Source: an uncultured Clostridium sp. (GTDB taxonomy: Bacteria; Bacillota; Clostridia; Lachnospirales; Lachnospiraceae). From it: a stretch of DNA of 7,744 nt. Within the stretch, counting starts at the first letter, position 1. Each line of letters starts with the position of its first letter. Both the position numbers and the translations under genes were made by a program. The DNA lies in the NCBI GenBank assembly GCA_947643685.1, contig CANRXD010000067.1:1-7744 (forward strand), in the 5' to 3' direction. This document shows positions 6,556 through 7,744 of the stretch, in pieces. The notes beneath the pieces were generated by a model. It was not told where the DNA came from, made no database searches, and saw only the letters and a list, made by a program, of their open reading frames with translations.

Positions 6556-7494
6556 ATGAAAACACCCAGTGCATTGACGGTGATCGAGTGCAATTACAGG
6601 GAAAGCTTCTGGAAAATTGATCTTACGGGTGAACAGCCGGTAATCCATGATCCGATTGAATGCTTCCAACATCGAAGAGATGTGGATTCATACAAACAGA
6701 ATAAAACATATGAAACCATGGGAGTTCCCGTGGAAATTGAGGAGATTGACTACGAAAATTATAAGCAGTTCCGCCCCAGCGATGGAGTCATGATGAATTA
6801 CTCGGATCTGGTTTGCCAGGGGATAGAAAAAGGGAATGCGGTCCTGGTCTCTACGGGACTTTGTATGTACGCGCCGGCGATTGTCGGCGGGATCCAGCGG
6901 GCAGTTGGTGTGGATAAGAAAATAGGTGTCGTCTGGATTGACGCCCACGCCGACAACCGCATCGCGGAGAAGGCGCCGACCAGTTTTGTGGGAATCCCGC
7001 TCTCCACAATCTGCGGCCAGACAAATGAAAGCTGGAGGAAGTCCGCCTGCGGTCTCCAGATTCCGTGTGAAGGCAAAAATGTCCTGGCAAGCGATATCCG
7101 GATCTGTGACGAGGAGAGCTTAAGGAACATGGAAAATGTCAACATGGTCCATTTAACGTCGTCGGAGTTTAAGGATAAGAACGCGTGGAAAGCCGCGGTT
7201 TATGCACTGGCCGAACGGGTCGATGCAATTTATCTTTCCATAGATATGGATATTCTGCGTAATGAGTTCACTCCGGCCTATATAAAGAGCGTGCCGGGGG
7301 GCCATACGGTGGAAGTGGTCATGAACAACGTACGTGAGGTTACAGAAACGGGAAAGGTTTCGGCAGTATCACTGTTTTGCTGCGATTTTGATACCTATGA
7401 CCGGAATCCGGAACTCGGAGAGCTGACGTACCAGAATGGGGCGCGGATTATCTCAGCTGCCCTGGAAGGCTGGAAGGGAATACCAGACAAATAA
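6556..7494 (+). CDS. Arginase/agmatinase-superfamily (ureohydrolase) protein, atypical metal site
   Basis: This 312-residue soluble protein has the usual superfamily length. The metal-binding motif WIDAHAD provides Asp129, His131 and Asp133. The second motif, LSIDMD, provides Asp230 and Asp232, followed by the family-like PGGHT. The first canonical motif, GGDHS, is replaced by TGLCMYAP, putting Cys103 where arginase has a metal-A histidine. The usual S/N-x-H-G segment reads SFVGIPL, and the Glu-x-x-Pro region near the C-terminus reads CDFDTYDRNP. From memory, a subfamily with Cys in the first motif exists among bacterial arginase-like proteins of unknown substrate. It could remove urea or a related group from a guanidino or amidino acid, but arginase activity should not be assumed. 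GAAGGAA lies about eight bases before the ATG. It is the last gene before the terminator at 7517. Confidence 0.85.
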   Translation: MKTPSALTVIECNYRESFWKIDLTGEQPVIHDPIECFQHRRDVDSYKQNKTYETMGVPVEIEEIDYENYKQFRPSDGVMMNYSDLVCQGIEKGNAVLVSTGLCMYAPAIVGGIQRAVGVDKKIGVVWIDAHADNRIAEKAPTSFVGIPLSTICGQTNESWRKSACGLQIPCEGKNVLASDIRICDEESLRNMENVNMVHLTSSEFKDKNAWKAAVYALAERVDAIYLSIDMDILRNEFTPAYIKSVPGGHTVEVVMNNVREVTETGKVSAVSLFCCDFDTYDRNPELGELTYQNGARIISAALEGWKGIPDK

Positions 7495-7516
7495 GGCAGG
7501 AGAGAAAACTTTTATA

Positions 7517-7564
7517 CTGCAAAACCGCGGGAGACCAAAGCCGGTCTTTCCGCGGTTTTTGCAG
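7517..7564 (+). terminator. Strong Rho-independent terminator ending the five-gene unit
   Basis: CCGCGG (7525-7530) pairs with CCGCGG (7550-7555). The stem continues inwards through GAGACC with GGTCTT (7531-7536 and 7543-7548) and outwards through AAAA/TTTT and CTGC/GCAG. Five T residues (7556-7560) follow the GC-rich stem. Because of the A-run on the left arm, the minus strand also reads a GC stem followed by TTTT, so it may work in both directions. It begins 23 bases after the last stop codon. Confidence 0.85.
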
Positions 7565-7632
7565 TTATCTATCTGTCGCCTGACTCATCTCATTCCTTTT
7601 CTCTCAGAAGGTTGCAGAGATGGCAATATACT

Positions 7633-7658
7633 GAAGCAGTACTTTTTAGTATTGTTTC
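7633..7658 (+). repeat. Small inverted repeat in the terminal intergenic region
   Basis: GAAGCAGTACT (7633-7643) and AGTATTGTTTC (7648-7658) form eleven pairs, two of them G-U on the plus strand, around a TTTT loop. No T-run or gene start lies next to it. The rest of 7565-7744 holds no gene that I can support. Confidence 0.3.
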
Positions 7659-7744
7659 TGAAGGATATCTGCTTTGATACTTCTATGTATAGTGGCACCT
7701 GTGTCAGCAGGCATGTCGTTAATTTTGTAACAGTTCAGCCATGC

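Noticed and set aside
7646..7744. Minus-strand frame open from the right edge for 32 codons to a TAA at 7648-7646, possibly the end of a neighbouring gene
   Set aside because: It is too short to identify, with no recognised motif. It could be real, but the window cannot show it.
1..7744. Search by eye for CRISPR arrays, tRNA or rRNA genes, insertion sequences and attachment sites
   Set aside because: No regularly spaced repeats, cloverleaf-like sequence, transposase or paired terminal repeats were seen.

Overview
The window looks like chromosomal DNA of an anaerobic gut-type Clostridia, probably Lachnospiraceae. This is an inference from moderate G+C, strong GGAGG-type ribosome binding sites, TTG starts and the style of the proteins; no marker gene is present to prove it.

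Layout. (1) 1-338, + strand: the C-terminal end of an AraC-family regulator whose start lies outside the window. (2) 339-830: a convergent zone holding a strong minus-strand terminator (431-481), a small minus-strand gene of unknown function (537-731) with a possible promoter of its own, and a set of competing hairpins at the 3' end of the next gene. (3) 814-1563, - strand: an IclR-family regulator. (4) 1564-1670: the divergent control region, with two inverted repeats whose centres are about 32 bp apart. (5) 1671-7494, + strand: five genes in tandem, encoding a family I CoA-transferase, a nitrilase-superfamily amidohydrolase, a ketopantoate-reductase-like dehydrogenase, an ESS/GltS-type Na+ symporter and an arginase-superfamily protein. 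They end at a strong hairpin terminator (7517-7564). (6) 7565-7744: no gene that I can support.

How the genes may work together. The IclR regulator probably controls the divergent five-gene unit in response to a small carboxylic acid. The unit contains an importer for an anionic amino acid or dicarboxylate, two C-N hydrolases (amide/carbamoyl type and ureohydrolase type), an enzyme expected to interconvert a 2-keto and a 2-hydroxy acid, and a CoA-transferase to activate the acid. This combination suggests a catabolic pathway for an amidated, ureido or guanidino carboxylic acid. No single substrate can be read from the sequence, and I do not recognise the set as a described pathway.

The main oddities are these. 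The CoA-transferase lacks the usual N-terminal ~35 residues and has a confusing start, where a good ribosome binding site and ATG lead into a three-codon frame whose stop overlaps the TTG of the main frame. The arginase-like protein has Cys where the family has a metal-binding His. The reductase has Asp at the end of its second Rossmann strand, a hint of NADH rather than NADPH use.
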